A DNA stretch of 64,000 bases from Cohnella abietis (GCF_004295585.1 NZ_AP019400.1:2888001-2952000); one strand, 5' to 3'. Positions 8,866 to 19,959 are shown, counted from the first letter of the stretch. The notes: a model not told the origin generated them from the letters alone. Numbers and translations are program-made.

Positions 8866-9777
8866 GTGAAAACATCAGTTGATCTACATACATATATGCA
8901 GCAACAACGTGATACGGTGGAAGAGGCATTGCGTTCGGTATTTCCTTTGGAATGGTCTATACCGGCAACGCTTCGGGAGGCGATGAACTATTCGCTGCTA
9001 GCAGGGGGGAAACGACTGCGTCCTATTTTTGTTCTTGCAGCGGCAGAAGCTGTTTCTGGAAGAGCAGATTGGGCAGAGCGTGCCATTCATTTTGCCTGCG
9101 CGGTTGAGATGATTCATACTTACTCCTTAATCCATGACGACCTGCCAGCGATGGATAACGATGATTATCGTAGAGGTCGCCTAACGAATCATAAGGTGTA
9201 TGGAGAGGCAATGGGTATTTTGGCTGGTGATGGGCTGCTTACTCATGCATTTAATGTTGCTACACAAGCGCTGAAACGGGGAGTGCCAGCTGATCGGGTT
9301 CTTTCGGTTGTTGAGGAGCTGTCTCGATTCGGTGGTGTGTCGGGCATGGTTGGTGGACAGGTTGATGATATGCTCGGCGAACAGGGCTTAACGACGCTTG
9401 AGGAATTAGAGCATATTCATCTGCACAAAACAAGCGATTTGGTTACTTTTGCACTCAGAGCGGGAGGACACTCAGCTGAAGCGGATAGCAAGCAGATTGA
9501 GGCATTAAGCTTGTTCGGACGTAATGTCGGACTTGCGTTCCAAATCCAAGATGACATACTCGATCTGGTTGGAACAGAGGAGAAGCTCGGCAAGCCGGTG
9601 AAAAGCGATGAGCGCCAGGAAAAAGTAACCTATCCCTACTTACTCGGACTAGATGAAAGCCGCAAGCGCGTCGCCACTCTGACCAAAGAAGCCAACGAAA
9701 CACTAATCCAAGCGCATTTCGCTAATCCTGACCGCCTAATTGAGATAGCAGAAGACTTGCTCAATAGGGACCACTAG
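8866..9777 (+). CDS. ispA: Farnesyl diphosphate synthase / polyprenyl synthetase
   Basis: Condenses IPP with DMAPP and GPP to farnesyl-PP for undecaprenyl and quinone side chains. The first Asp-rich motif is [13 protein letters not shown] and the second is [16 protein letters not shown] binds the pyrophosphate. GTG 8866 behind AAAGGGGCAG fits the family N-terminus. 303 residues. In B. subtilis dxs follows at once; here about 1.2 kb of repeat DNA lies between. Confidence 0.95.
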   Translation: MKTSVDLHTYMQQQRDTVEEALRSVFPLEWSIPATLREAMNYSLLAGGKRLRPIFVLAAAEAVSGRADWAERAIHFACAVEMIHTYSLIHDDLPAMDNDDYRRGRLTNHKVYGEAMGILAGDGLLTHAFNVATQALKRGVPADRVLSVVEELSRFGGVSGMVGGQVDDMLGEQGLTTLEELEHIHLHKTSDLVTFALRAGGHSAEADSKQIEALSLFGRNVGLAFQIQDDILDLVGTEEKLGKPVKSDERQEKVTYPYLLGLDESRKRVATLTKEANETLIQAHFANPDRLIEIAEDLLNRDH

Positions 9778-10780
<1,003 letters not shown>

Positions 10781-10905
10781 GATCGCCATGGCAGCAAAAC
10801 TACAAATTCCCATTTAATTGTGCACGAAGCATACAAGCCCTCACAAAAATAAGGCTTCTCAAATCCGCATAAGCTTTTACTTTTACATTGAAAGTGAGCA
10901 ATTGT

Positions 10906-10934
10906 TTGGGCATTGTATGGGGATATGTTATAAT
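10906..10934 (+). promoter_or_regulatory. Extended -10 promoter of dxs
   Basis: TTGGGC (10906-10911), 17 bases, TATAAT (10929-10934) with TG one base before the -10. It lies downstream of array 1 and 38 bases before TTG 10973. Confidence 0.65.
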
Positions 10935-10972
10935 AGGGGCAATATCCATTTGTGGAAAGCGGGGAACATTAC

Positions 10973-12865
10973 TTGCTGCTCGATCATATCGACAGTCCTA
11001 CCGACTTAAAAAAATTAACTTTACCCGAGCTTCCTCAGTTGGCTGAAGAAATTCGCCAATTCCTTATTCAAAACTTGTCCGCCACTGGAGGCCATCTTGC
11101 GCCTAATTTAGGTGTAGTTGAGCTTACGCTGGCGTTGCATTATTTGTATAACAGCCCACAAGATAAAATGATTTATGACGTAGGGCATCAAGCATACGTG
11201 CATAAGATGCTAACCGGACGTAAAAATCGGTTTAATACTTTACGGCAGAAGGACGGATTGTGCGGATTCGTCAAGCGTAGCGAAAGCGAGCATGACGTAT
11301 GGGAAGCAGGCCATAGCAGCACGTCTCTATCCGCAGCGATGGGGATGGCTTTGGCGCGGGACTTACAAGGCAAAACGAATAAAGTTATAGCTATTATAGG
11401 GGATGGTGCACTTACGGGCGGTATGGCCCTCGAGGCATTGAACCATATTGGTCATGAGAAGCGCAATTTAACTGTTGTGCTCAACGACAATGAAATGTCG
11501 ATTGCTCCGAATGTAGGGGCTATTCATAATTACTTAGGAAAAGTTAGATCTGAGAAAATATATCGAAAAGCGAAAGACGAGCTCGATTGGTTACTGCGCA
11601 AGGTACCGGCTATTGGCGGTAAGTTGGCACGTACTGCTGATCGAGTAAAGGATAGCTTGAAATATTTGGTTGCCCCAGAGGGTGCGTTGTTCGAGGAATT
11701 TGGTTTGAAATATTTCGGACCAGTGGACGGCCATGATATTCCCAAGCTGATGGAAGCGTTCAAATATGCGGATAGTGTAGAGGGACCTGTTCTGGTTCAT
11801 GTGCTGACCTTAAAGGGGAAGGGCTATACACCTGCTGAAGAAGATGCTCACAAATGGCATGGAACGGGTTCTTATAAGATTGAATCCGGTCAAGTGGTTA
11901 AGCCTGTTGGACCTCCGATGTATACAGAGGTATTCGGAAACACTTTGATTGAGCTTGCCGAACAAGATGACCGTATTATAGCGGTAACTCCAGCAATGCC
12001 AGGAGGATCGGGTCTTCTTAAATTTGCCGAGAAGTTCCCGAACCGAATGATTGATGTAGGAATAGCTGAACAGCATGCGGCTACAATGTCAGCAGCATTA
12101 GCTATGGAAGGCATGAAGCCTGTATTTGCGGTGTATTCTACATTCCTGCAGCGTGCTTATGATCAAGTTGTTCATGATATTTGCAGGCAAAGTTTGAATG
12201 TTATTTTTGCAATTGACAGGGCGGGCTTCGTCGGACCAGATGGGGAAACACATCAAGGGGTATATGATATTGCGTTCCTGAGACATATTCCTAATATGGT
12301 ACTTATGATGCCTAAGGATGAGAATGAATTACGCAATATGCTTAAAACCGCTGTTGATTACAATGAAGGCCCTATTGCGGTCCGTTATCCTCGTATTTCC
12401 GGAACTGGGGCAGCATTCGATGAGGTAATGACGCCTATCGAGATTGGTACATGGGAAACAGTGCGTGAGGGCGATTATGCCGCCGTATTGGCCATCGGTC
12501 CAATGATTCAAGTAGCGGAAGAGGCAGCGGAGCTCTTAAAGCGTGAGGGAATGAATATTCGAGTTATAAATGCCAGATTTGTTAAACCATTAGATGAGAA
12601 AATGCTTTTGAGTTTGGCGAAAGAGCGGATTCCTCTTATGGTGGTCGAAGAAGGCTCGGTACAGGGTGGTTTAGGCGGTGCGGTGCTTGAGTTTTACAGC
12701 CTTCAAGGCATTCAGCCAGTTTCCATTCAGCTTGCCGGCGTTCCTGATATTTTTATCGAGCACGCGACCATTAAGGAACAACGTGTGGAAAGTGGTCTAA
12801 CGGCCGAAGAGATTGCCAAGCAGCTTTCTTCACTAGCCGTTCGCAAGAGGCAGAAGGCAACTTAA
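10973..12865 (+). CDS. dxs: 1-deoxy-D-xylulose-5-phosphate synthase
   Basis: First enzyme of the MEP isoprenoid pathway, joining pyruvate and glyceraldehyde-3-phosphate with thiamine diphosphate. Signs are [19 protein letters not shown], the ThDP motif [15 protein letters not shown] with LNDNEMSI, and the transketolase pyrimidine domain ([18 protein letters not shown]). Start chosen as TTG 10973 with GCGGGGA at 8 bases; the longer GTG 10952 lies only about 10 bases after the predicted transcription start. Its stop overlaps the tlyA start by one base. Confidence 0.95.
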   Translation: MLLDHIDSPTDLKKLTLPELPQLAEEIRQFLIQNLSATGGHLAPNLGVVELTLALHYLYNSPQDKMIYDVGHQAYVHKMLTGRKNRFNTLRQKDGLCGFVKRSESEHDVWEAGHSSTSLSAAMGMALARDLQGKTNKVIAIIGDGALTGGMALEALNHIGHEKRNLTVVLNDNEMSIAPNVGAIHNYLGKVRSEKIYRKAKDELDWLLRKVPAIGGKLARTADRVKDSLKYLVAPEGALFEEFGLKYFGPVDGHDIPKLMEAFKYADSVEGPVLVHVLTLKGKGYTPAEEDAHKWHGTGSYKIESGQVVKPVGPPMYTEVFGNTLIELAEQDDRIIAVTPAMPGGSGLLKFAEKFPNRMIDVGIAEQHAATMSAALAMEGMKPVFAVYSTFLQRAYDQVVHDICRQSLNVIFAIDRAGFVGPDGETHQGVYDIAFLRHIPNMVLMMPKDENELRNMLKTAVDYNEGPIAVRYPRISGTGAAFDEVMTPIEIGTWETVREGDYAAVLAIGPMIQVAEEAAELLKREGMNIRVINARFVKPLDEKMLLSLAKERIPLMVVEEGSVQGGLGGAVLEFYSLQGIQPVSIQLAGVPDIFIEHATIKEQRVESGLTAEEIAKQLSSLAVRKRQKAT

Positions 12866-13716
12866 TGGAAAAAACAACGGTAACCAAGGAAAGATTAGAC
12901 GTTCTGCTACTCGAGTTAGGCTATTATGACAGTCGAGAAAAGGCAAAGGCAGCCATCATGGCAGGTCTGGTGCTTATTGGCACGGAACGTGTGGAAAAGG
13001 CGGGAACTAAGGTTCCTAGAGACTCGGCAATAACGATTAAAGGTGCCCTACATCCGTATGTTAGCCGCGGTGGGTTAAAGTTAGAAAAAGCAATTAAGCA
13101 TTTTAACTTAGATTTACATGACGTTATTATGCTGGATATTGGAGCATCCACCGGAGGTTTTACCGATTGTGCGCTTCAGAATGGTGCCACGCGAGTGTAT
13201 GCTGTTGACGTAGGCTATAACCAGTTGGATTATTCATTACGTCAAGATAATCGTGTTCAGGTGCTGGAAAGAACAAACTTTAGGCATATGACGATTGAAC
13301 AGCTGGATGGACCACGGCCTAGATTCTCGACAATTGATGTTTCGTTCATCTCATTGAAGCTTATTTTACCCGTGTTGGCAGAATTGTTGGAGACTGGCGG
13401 ACAAACGATCGCGCTCATCAAGCCGCAGTTCGAGGCAGGTAGAGAGCAGGTTGGTAAATCAGGAGTCATTCGGGATTCAGCAGTGCATGCAAGTGTGCTT
13501 CGCGAAGTGTTAACGACAGCTAACGAGCTGGGGTTCGAGCTACAGGGTCTTACCTATTCCCCGATTACGGGTGGAGAAGGTAATATTGAGTTTCTCGCCT
13601 ATTGGAAATTATCTGATCGTACAAATCGTCTACCTGAATTTGATGAAGAGCAATTATCTAAACTCATTAAACAGACAGTTGACGATGCTAGCTCAACTTT
13701 TCGACGAGCCACATAG
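12865..13716 (+). CDS. tlyA: TlyA-family rRNA 2'-O-methyltransferase
   Basis: S4 RNA-binding domain at residues 1-65 (RLDVLLLELGYYDSREKAKA), then an FtsJ-like methyltransferase with the SAM motif MLDIGASTGGFTDCALQ. Known members methylate 16S and 23S rRNA; B. subtilis YqxC is the local homologue. 283 residues. The TAATG overlap with dxs indicates coupling. The last residues (STFRRAT) are variable. Confidence 0.92.
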   Translation: MEKTTVTKERLDVLLLELGYYDSREKAKAAIMAGLVLIGTERVEKAGTKVPRDSAITIKGALHPYVSRGGLKLEKAIKHFNLDLHDVIMLDIGASTGGFTDCALQNGATRVYAVDVGYNQLDYSLRQDNRVQVLERTNFRHMTIEQLDGPRPRFSTIDVSFISLKLILPVLAELLETGGQTIALIKPQFEAGREQVGKSGVIRDSAVHASVLREVLTTANELGFELQGLTYSPITGGEGNIEFLAYWKLSDRTNRLPEFDEEQLSKLIKQTVDDASSTFRRAT

Positions 13717-14081
13717 CATTTGCCATATGTATTCCTATTTATTGTCCGGTTGTAGCCCGGAGCTGCCGAAGAACGGCCGGAGAAAACATACCGGACCCAA
13801 CTCGTCTGCTCTGGGTTTTTGTGCTACGATCAGAAAGTATGAATTTCAATGTCTTTACACTCATCTGATCGCTCGATACAAACGTGTGCCACCGTCCTGA
13901 GGACGGCGAAGCCGTTTTACTTGACATAAACGTGGAACGCCGTGAAAGGACGGTGTCGGCCGTTTATGCTTGTAAGAAGGAAATTCAGGTGCAGATCGCG
14001 AAAGAAAAGAGTGCAACAGAACATCATGTCCAACCCGCATATTTTTTCCTCCGTTAACGGAATTGACCGGGAGGTCTGCGC
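13717..14081. other. Gene-free 365-bp spacer with nested hairpins
   Basis: Holds CCCA..TGGG followed by TTTTTG near 13800 (a weak terminator for dxs-tlyA), a perfect dyad CCGTCC TGA GGACGG (13892-13906), and a nested hairpin at 13925-13968 pairing CATAAACG/CGTTTATG outside and ACGCCGT/ACGGTGT inside. The segment 13887-13920 resembles 22705-22752. Open frames across it have no ribosome site or recognisable content. Confidence 0.6.
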
Positions 14082-14549
14082 ATGGATAGGTTTGGTGATT
14101 GGATTGTTATGCTGGCAGCTGCAAGCCTAATGATATGGTGGTTATTTAGAAGGTTTGATCATTGGCTACATGAGCCTCCAAGCTCAAGGCTAAGGAAGCT
14201 TGCCGCTGCAGGGGGAGTAGAGGATGATGATACTGTTCATCTTTTACAGGAAAATGGCTTTGAAGTACTATCGGGCAAGCATCGGATTTCACTCGGTGTT
14301 ATATTAGATGATGGTCCGGTTAGGCCAACTCGCCTTTACTTCGACTATCTTGCTTTAAAGGAAAGTAAGTATTATTTAGTTAAACATGAGCGTGCACGGC
14401 AGCCGATGGAGTGGACAGCAAGCGGCTTACGTGAACGGTTACTCGTGTATGCTTTGCTTTTTCCTGATTGTGAAGGAATTATTATTGTAAATGCCCAAGA
14501 GCAGCAATTAAAAACTGTACGTTTCAAAGTGGAGGCCGGCGAAAGATGA
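14082..14549 (+). CDS. Conserved-position hypothetical membrane-anchored protein
   Basis: 155 residues; not recognised. One N-terminal membrane segment (about 5-22, WIVMLAAASLMIWWLF), then a soluble domain. The stretch RLYFDYLALKESKYYLVKHER recalls the core strands of PD-(D/E)XK nucleases, but the E-x-K step is not canonical, so this is only a hint. GGGAGGTCTGCGC precedes the ATG. Its stop overlaps argR by ATGA, so it is co-translated with the arginine repressor. Confidence 0.75.
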   Translation: MDRFGDWIVMLAAASLMIWWLFRRFDHWLHEPPSSRLRKLAAAGGVEDDDTVHLLQENGFEVLSGKHRISLGVILDDGPVRPTRLYFDYLALKESKYYLVKHERARQPMEWTASGLRERLLVYALLFPDCEGIIIVNAQEQQLKTVRFKVEAGER

Positions 14550-14995
14550 AAGCGCAAAGACAACGCAAAATCCGTGAATTAATCGGTGCCAGAGAAATTG
14601 AGACGCAAGAAGAGCTCGTTGAGGTTCTAAGCTTGGAAGGTATGCAGGTGACTCAAGCGACGGTGTCGCGCGATATAAAAGAAATGCAGCTGATCAAGGT
14701 TCCGCTTGAGGATGGCCGATATAAGTATTCGATGCCGCAAGACCAACGATTTAATCCTGCTCATAAGCTGAAGAGAGCATTACTTGATCACTTTGTAGGT
14801 GCTGAGGCAGCGGAAAATCTGTTAGTTCTCAAGTGTTTACCAGGTACAGCGGGAACGATTTCAGCACTTATTGATGGAATGGATTGGCCAGAGGTTATCG
14901 GTACAATTGGTGGAGATGACACCATATTGTTAATTAGTAAAACGAAGCCTCTTGGAGAAGACGTATTAGAACGAATTTACGAAATGATGCAATAG
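14546..14995 (+). CDS. argR: Arginine repressor
   Basis: Hexameric regulator of arginine synthesis and breakdown (AhrC in B. subtilis). N-terminal winged helix with TQEELVEVLSLEGMQVTQAT and SRDIKEMQL; C-terminal arginine-binding domain with LPGTAGTISALIDGMD and IGTIGGDDTIL. 149 residues, full length. recN follows after 32 bases as in B. subtilis. Confidence 0.97.
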   Translation: MKAQRQRKIRELIGAREIETQEELVEVLSLEGMQVTQATVSRDIKEMQLIKVPLEDGRYKYSMPQDQRFNPAHKLKRALLDHFVGAEAAENLLVLKCLPGTAGTISALIDGMDWPEVIGTIGGDDTILLISKTKPLGEDVLERIYEMMQ

Positions 14996-15027
14996 TACTT
15001 CATTTTGACGAGTCAGGGGGCATCATT

Positions 15028-16713
15028 ATGCTTCGGGAATTAACCATCCATAATTTAGCCGTTATTGAGAATGTTTCTGTAGCTTTTCACCCGGGTTTCC
15101 ATGTTCTCACGGGAGAAACGGGCGCGGGAAAATCAATAGTTATTGATGCGCTGACTCTGACAGCAGGTGGAAGAGGATCGGCTGAAATGATTCGTCATGG
15201 CTGTGATAGGGCAGATATTGAGGCCGTATTTGATTTGTCGCGCCAGCATCCGGTGTGGGAAACGCTTCAGCGATTAGGCATTGAGGCTGATTCCGAAGAA
15301 ACCCTGTTGATCCGCCGTGAGCTGCTATCTCATGGTAAGTCTACTGCACGTATTAATGGACAAGCTGTAACGCTGACGATGCTTAAGGAGGTTGGTGAGC
15401 ATCTCGTTAATATCCATGGTCAGCATGAGCATCAATCATTGCTTAAGACGGAGCGGCATTTGGAATGGCTTGATTTATTTGCAGGTGAAGACATAAATGA
15501 ACATAAATCCGCTTACAAAAAGCTGTATCAGCAATACCAAGCAGTTAGTCGAGAACGGCGTGAGCTAGAGGAAAAATCTCGTCAAGGTGTGCAAATGCTT
15601 GATTTGTATCGGTTTCAGCTGGAAGAAATAGCGGCGGCTAGGTTAAAGCCGGGAGAGGATGAATCTCTTGGTGATGAACGGCGCAAACTAGCCCATGCCG
15701 AGAAATTGACGGACTCTGTCACTGAGGCCTACGATCTTCTTTATGGAACCAAAGGCTTAGCGGCGCTGTCACGCGCCTTAACTCGTCTGCAGGATATCGT
15801 GAAAGTGGATCCGACTGTACTTCAACCCTTAGTTGAGCAATTGCAATCTGCTTATTACGGAGTTGAGGATAGCGCATTTCAATTGCGTGACTATAAGGAA
15901 GGTATTGAATTTAATCCTCAGCGTCTTGTTCAAATCGAGCAAAGGCTGGATATTCTTCACGGCTTGAAACGTAAATATGGCGAAACAATTGAGGATATTA
16001 TTAAATATCATGCCAAAATAAAAAGTGAGACAGATCAGCTTGAGAATAGCGATGAGCTACTCCGGAATTTAACAATAAAGGAAGAAGCTCTGCAAGGGGA
16101 GCTACAGATTAAAGCGGAGAAGCTTTCCTCGATTCGTAGGTCTTCGTCGCGTGTGTTGGCCAGACAAATTGAGCAGGAGCTTGCTCATTTGCAGATGGAC
16201 CGCTCCATTTTCGAAGTTAAGCTAGCGCCAGCTGTATTTTCAATATCAGGTGCAGATACGGCTGAATTTTTATTATCAACCAACCCAGGTGAACCACCAA
16301 AGCCGCTTGCCAAAATTGCATCAGGCGGAGAAATGTCACGGGTGATGCTGGCCTTAAAAGCGATATTTGCCCAAATTGATGAAATTCCAGTGCTTGTTTT
16401 TGACGAGGTTGATACGGGAGTGAGCGGCAGAGCCGCACAAGCTATAGCGGAGAAGCTTTCCTTGTTGTCCCGTCATTGCCAGGTATTCGCGATAACACAC
16501 TTGCCTCAGGTCGCCTGTATGGCTGATAGCCAGTACGAGATACGCAAGCAGGTGAATGCCGAGGATCGCACACAAACGTCCGTAACGGAGCTTACACAGA
16601 CCGAGAGGGTGGAGGAATTGGCAAGAATGCTGGGCGGGGTGGAAGTTACGGAAAAAACACGCCATCATGCACAAGAAATGCTTAGTTTGGCACAAAGACA
16701 GAAAAACGCGTAA
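15028..16713 (+). CDS. recN: DNA repair protein RecN
   Basis: SMC-like ATPase in double-strand break repair. Walker A TGETGAGKSIVIDAL near residue 30, a central coiled coil (about 150-370), the ABC signature KIASGGEMSRVMLALKAIF and Walker B VLVFDEVDTGVSG with the D-loop His in AITHLPQVA. 561 residues. The start ATG has CAGGGGGCATC ahead. Confidence 0.97.
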   Translation: MLRELTIHNLAVIENVSVAFHPGFHVLTGETGAGKSIVIDALTLTAGGRGSAEMIRHGCDRADIEAVFDLSRQHPVWETLQRLGIEADSEETLLIRRELLSHGKSTARINGQAVTLTMLKEVGEHLVNIHGQHEHQSLLKTERHLEWLDLFAGEDINEHKSAYKKLYQQYQAVSRERRELEEKSRQGVQMLDLYRFQLEEIAAARLKPGEDESLGDERRKLAHAEKLTDSVTEAYDLLYGTKGLAALSRALTRLQDIVKVDPTVLQPLVEQLQSAYYGVEDSAFQLRDYKEGIEFNPQRLVQIEQRLDILHGLKRKYGETIEDIIKYHAKIKSETDQLENSDELLRNLTIKEEALQGELQIKAEKLSSIRRSSSRVLARQIEQELAHLQMDRSIFEVKLAPAVFSISGADTAEFLLSTNPGEPPKPLAKIASGGEMSRVMLALKAIFAQIDEIPVLVFDEVDTGVSGRAAQAIAEKLSLLSRHCQVFAITHLPQVACMADSQYEIRKQVNAEDRTQTSVTELTQTERVEELARMLGGVEVTEKTRHHAQEMLSLAQRQKNA

Positions 16714-16841
16714 CGGCGCAGAAAATCAAACAAAAAGGAAGCTTTTTGAGAACATAAAACAGGCTCAGCACGGTTACCTTATAAGTACGTTATCGGCGAC
16801 AAAATAAATGGCCGATTCAGACTGTAGGGGAGCGTGAGAAC

Positions 16842-18170
16842 TTGCACCAGAAACACTCCAGAAAACGTCACTTAGGTCTTGTAGTTGTTCTTATGCTTAT
16901 CTTCGCTGTGTGCTCCGCGCCGTTTCAGCATTTTGCGGAGTTTCCGAATCAATTACGACTTTTTCAAGGGCAAGCCGTTTCTTTGCATTACGCAATGCCG
17001 GTTCACGCGCAGGGAAGCTTGAATCCTGAAGTAGCTGGTATTAATGGAAGCAGCAACTCATCTGTTAAGGTCGATCTAAGACAGCCTTTATCCATTCAAC
17101 CGAAGCACAGTGGTGTAACGGATCTAAAGCTCAAGCTGTTTGGTAAAATTCCTTTTAAGACGGTACGACTTCAGGTAATTCCAGATTTACGTGTTATCCC
17201 TGGAGGACAGACGATTGGTGTTAAGGTCAAAGCTGCGGGGATTATGGTTGTGGGTCATCATTTGGTGAAAACGAAAGCGAAGTTAAAAATTTCACCAGGT
17301 GAGGATGCTAAGCTTAGACTTGGTGATCTTATTGTGGAAATTAACGGACAAGCCTGTAATGAGATTTCCAAAATCGCTCCGATTGCTGAATCTGCAGGCA
17401 GTAAAGGTATTCCGCTAAAATTGTTAGTTCAAAGGGGCAAGGAAAGATTTAAAACATCTCTAACCCCTGCTTACGATGAGGAAGACAAAGCTTGGAGACT
17501 AGGCTTGTATATCCGTGATTCAGCTGCTGGTGTTGGTACATTAACTTTCTATGCTCCTGATCAGGGAGTGTACGGAGCGTTAGGGCATGTCATTACGGAT
17601 ATGGATACCCAAACACCTATCGTCGTGGGCAGCGGCGAAATCCTGCAATCCAACGTGAACTCTATTTCCAAGAGCCAAAATGGTGAGCCAGGAGAAAAAA
17701 GGGCCAGTTTTCTAAAAGGTGGTCGAACGCTTGGTAATGTGGAGCGGAACACTCACTTCGGTATTTTCGGACAAATGAAACAAATGCCTGAGCATGCTTA
17801 TAGCCCAGATGCTATGCCAGTTGCTTTCGCTGAAGAGGTGGAGGAAGGTCCTGCGCAAATCTTAACTGTTGTTGAGAAGCAGAAGGTTGAGCGATTTAAT
17901 ATTGAAATTGTTCATGTATCGAAGCAGACGTCACCCGCAACGAAAGGTATGGTCATCAAAATAACAGATCCAAAGCTTCTCGAGCGTACGGGAGGTATTG
18001 TTCAGGGGATGAGCGGAAGTCCGATTATCCAGAAGGGGAAATTGGTTGGGGCGGTTACACATGTATTCGTCAATGATCCAGCTTCGGGGTATGGATGCTT
18101 TATCGAATGGATGCTACAGGATGCTGGTATTATGCTAAAACCCGAACAAGCGACATCTAAGGCGGTTTAA
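16842..18170 (+). CDS. spoIVB: SpoIVB serine peptidase (family S55)
   Basis: Secreted from the forespore to trigger SpoIVFB and thus pro-sigma-K processing. An N-terminal membrane segment (about residues 10-26), a PDZ domain (about 125-200, RLGDLIVEINGQ) and a chymotrypsin-like peptidase with the catalytic His in GALGHVITD and Ser in QGMSGSPIIQKG. TTG 16842 with GGGGAGCG ahead. 442 residues, usual length. Sits directly before spo0A as in B. subtilis; no sigma-G or sigma-F promoter was clear. Confidence 0.95.
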   Translation: MHQKHSRKRHLGLVVVLMLIFAVCSAPFQHFAEFPNQLRLFQGQAVSLHYAMPVHAQGSLNPEVAGINGSSNSSVKVDLRQPLSIQPKHSGVTDLKLKLFGKIPFKTVRLQVIPDLRVIPGGQTIGVKVKAAGIMVVGHHLVKTKAKLKISPGEDAKLRLGDLIVEINGQACNEISKIAPIAESAGSKGIPLKLLVQRGKERFKTSLTPAYDEEDKAWRLGLYIRDSAAGVGTLTFYAPDQGVYGALGHVITDMDTQTPIVVGSGEILQSNVNSISKSQNGEPGEKRASFLKGGRTLGNVERNTHFGIFGQMKQMPEHAYSPDAMPVAFAEEVEEGPAQILTVVEKQKVERFNIEIVHVSKQTSPATKGMVIKITDPKLLERTGGIVQGMSGSPIIQKGKLVGAVTHVFVNDPASGYGCFIEWMLQDAGIMLKPEQATSKAV

Positions 18171-18189
18171 CGCCTTAGATTTTGTTGTA

Positions 18190-18215
18190 TTAGACAAAGA
18201 CAAGTGTTTGTCGAA
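18190..18215. promoter_or_regulatory. Inverted pair of 0A boxes upstream of spo0A
   Basis: TTTGTCGAA at 18207-18215 is a full match to the Spo0A box TTTGTCRAA. TTAGACAAA at 18190-18198 is the same box in reverse with one mismatch. The pair forms a dyad about 200 bases before spo0A. Confidence 0.65.
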
Positions 18216-18310
18216 AATAAACGAATTAAATCATCATTTGACGTGTTCTGACGTAAATGAAATATTATATTCGATTTTTATAAATAAATAAAGAAAAATT
18301 TTATTTTTCA

Positions 18311-18340
18311 GAAGGAATACAGAATGGTGATGTCGAAAAC
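18311..18340 (+). promoter_or_regulatory. Candidate sigma-H promoter of spo0A with overlapping 0A box
   Basis: GAAGGAATA (18311-18319) matches the sigma-H -35 RNAGGAWWW; 12 bases later GTCGAAAAC (18332-18340) has the GAA core of the -10. A TGTCGAA box (18331-18337) overlaps the -10. A sigma-A-like TTGACG (18238) with TATTAT at 19 bases is a weaker second candidate. Confidence 0.6.
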
Positions 18341-18408
18341 GGATAAACAGAGAAACGATAAGCGTTTTTCAACAATCATTCTCGTACATCGAAAGGGAGG
18401 ACCAGACA

Positions 18409-19218
18409 TTGCCACGGATTGAAGTGTTTCTAGCAGACGACAACCGAGAATTTACGAATTTGTTATCAGAGTACATCCAAGAGCAGGATGATATGACTGT
18501 CATCGGAGTGGCGTACAACGGAGAAGAGGTCATCCGTCAACTGGAGGAAACACGTAGGGTACCGGATGTCATGATCCTCGATATTATTATGCCGCATTTG
18601 GACGGACTTGGAGTCTTGGAGAAATTGCGGGATTTGAATTTATCGCCTATGCCCAAAATCATCATGCTCACGGCATTTGGTCAAGAGAACATTACACAGC
18701 GTGCGGTACAACTTGGCGCTTCTTACTACATACTTAAACCGTTCGATATGGATGTCCTGGCCAACCGGATTCGCCAGCTAGCCGGAAGCTCAGCTTCCTC
18801 GTCCGTAACGACTTCTTCATCGGGAAGCAGCAGTCGCTCCAACATTGTGCAAATGGGTAAGCCTAAAAACTTGGATGCCAATATTACAAGTATTATTCAT
18901 GAGATAGGTGTTCCTGCTCATATTAAAGGCTACCAGTACTTGCGTGAAGCGATTACGATGGTTTACAACAACATTGAAATCCTCGGTGCAATTACGAAGA
19001 CGTTATACCCGGCTATCGCCGAAAAATTCAAAACAACGCCATCCCGCGTCGAACGTGCCATCCGGCACGCTATCGAAGTAGCATGGACTCGCGGCAACAT
19101 TGATTCGATTAGCCACCTGTTCGGCTATACGATCAATATTGCTAAGTCTAAGCCGACCAACTCGGAATTTATTGCGATGGTTGCGGACAAGCTGCGGATT
19201 GAGCATAAGGTATCGTAG
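18409..19218 (+). CDS. spo0A: Master sporulation regulator Spo0A
   Basis: End point of the sporulation phosphorelay. Receiver domain with acidic pocket ADDN and phospho-acceptor Asp in [14 protein letters not shown], Lys in [10 protein letters not shown]; a Ser-rich linker (about 128-148) longer than in B. subtilis; C-terminal DNA-binding domain with [18 protein letters not shown] and [13 protein letters not shown]. 269 residues. TTG 18409 behind AAAGGGAGGACC. Confidence 0.98.
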   Translation: MPRIEVFLADDNREFTNLLSEYIQEQDDMTVIGVAYNGEEVIRQLEETRRVPDVMILDIIMPHLDGLGVLEKLRDLNLSPMPKIIMLTAFGQENITQRAVQLGASYYILKPFDMDVLANRIRQLAGSSASSSVTTSSSGSSSRSNIVQMGKPKNLDANITSIIHEIGVPAHIKGYQYLREAITMVYNNIEILGAITKTLYPAIAEKFKTTPSRVERAIRHAIEVAWTRGNIDSISHLFGYTINIAKSKPTNSEFIAMVADKLRIEHKVS

Positions 19219-19243
19219 TTATTAAAAAGCTAATTTAAAACCG

Positions 19244-19302
19244 GACGATTATCGAGATTCTGCGCTGTTTCGGCGTAGGAGAAGCGATAGTCGTCTATTT
19301 TG
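19244..19302 (+). terminator. Terminator after spo0A
   Basis: GACGATTATCG pairs with CGATAGTCGTC, with an inner stem (TTCTGCGC with GGCGTAGGAGAA), followed by TATTTTG. Confidence 0.6.
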
Positions 19303-19386
19303 TATTTAAGGCTAACATTCATTTCATTTCCATGTAATAAAAAATGTGTTAGTCTGGTTGGACATTTACAACAGGAGGATATCAGT

Positions 19387-19959
19387 ATGAATGCTAAGAA
19401 TAGGTTCCTTTTTACTATCATTATATTAATTTGTTTTGGGGGTTATTATTTATTTTCATATGTAAAAGCATATAATATTTCAAATAATAATGAGTCGATT
19501 CAGGCTAGTCTTACAGGTTGGATGAACAGGGGAGTAAATAATGAGGTAAGTGATGAGGAAAATCTCAATTTATTAAAATTTGTTCAAATAGACTCTTCAA
19601 CTTCGTATATCGCTCTTTACCATTTAGATAATAAATACGTTGGGTATGCTCATTTTATTAAAGGTATAAATGGAAAATTTAAGCTGGATGAAAGTGGACA
19701 TAAAACTGGAGAAGTAAATTATAGAGATATAAAAACGAATAAAGGTGTTTATGGTGTGTTGGTGGGTAGAAACGTGGAAAAGAATATTGACAATATAACG
19801 ACGAAATTAATAAATGAAGAATATAGCTACACAACTTCAGTTTCAAATGAAGCGTTCTTCGTGAAGTATAATAAAATACCAAGTCAATTCAAAAAAACCT
19901 TCCCTGCTGAAATAACATTGTTTGATGAAAATAATGAGATCATCTCAAAGGCCAATTAG
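19387..19959 (+). CDS. Unrecognised single-pass membrane or secreted protein
   Basis: 190 residues from ATG 19387, which has AGGAGGATATC ahead; a longer in-frame start exists at 19300 without ribosome-site support. An N-terminal hydrophobic segment (FLFTIIILICFGGYYLFSY) is followed by a soluble, Asn/Lys-rich domain. No lipobox and no known motif. Codon use is far more A+T-rich than spo0A or the parvulin gene downstream, suggesting later arrival. Own terminator at 19999-20025. Confidence 0.75.
   Translation: MNAKNRFLFTIIILICFGGYYLFSYVKAYNISNNNESIQASLTGWMNRGVNNEVSDEENLNLLKFVQIDSSTSYIALYHLDNKYVGYAHFIKGINGKFKLDESGHKTGEVNYRDIKTNKGVYGVLVGRNVEKNIDNITTKLINEEYSYTTSVSNEAFFVKYNKIPSQFKKTFPAEITLFDENNEIISKAN

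Noticed and set aside
13571..13900. Plus-strand frame across the tlyA end and spacer
   Set aside because: Mostly overlaps tlyA in another frame, with no ribosome site and no recognisable content.
16714..16841. Sigma-G or sigma-F promoter before spoIVB
   Set aside because: Best candidates (ACATA with CCTTATA) have a wrong spacing of 20 bases and a poor -10.
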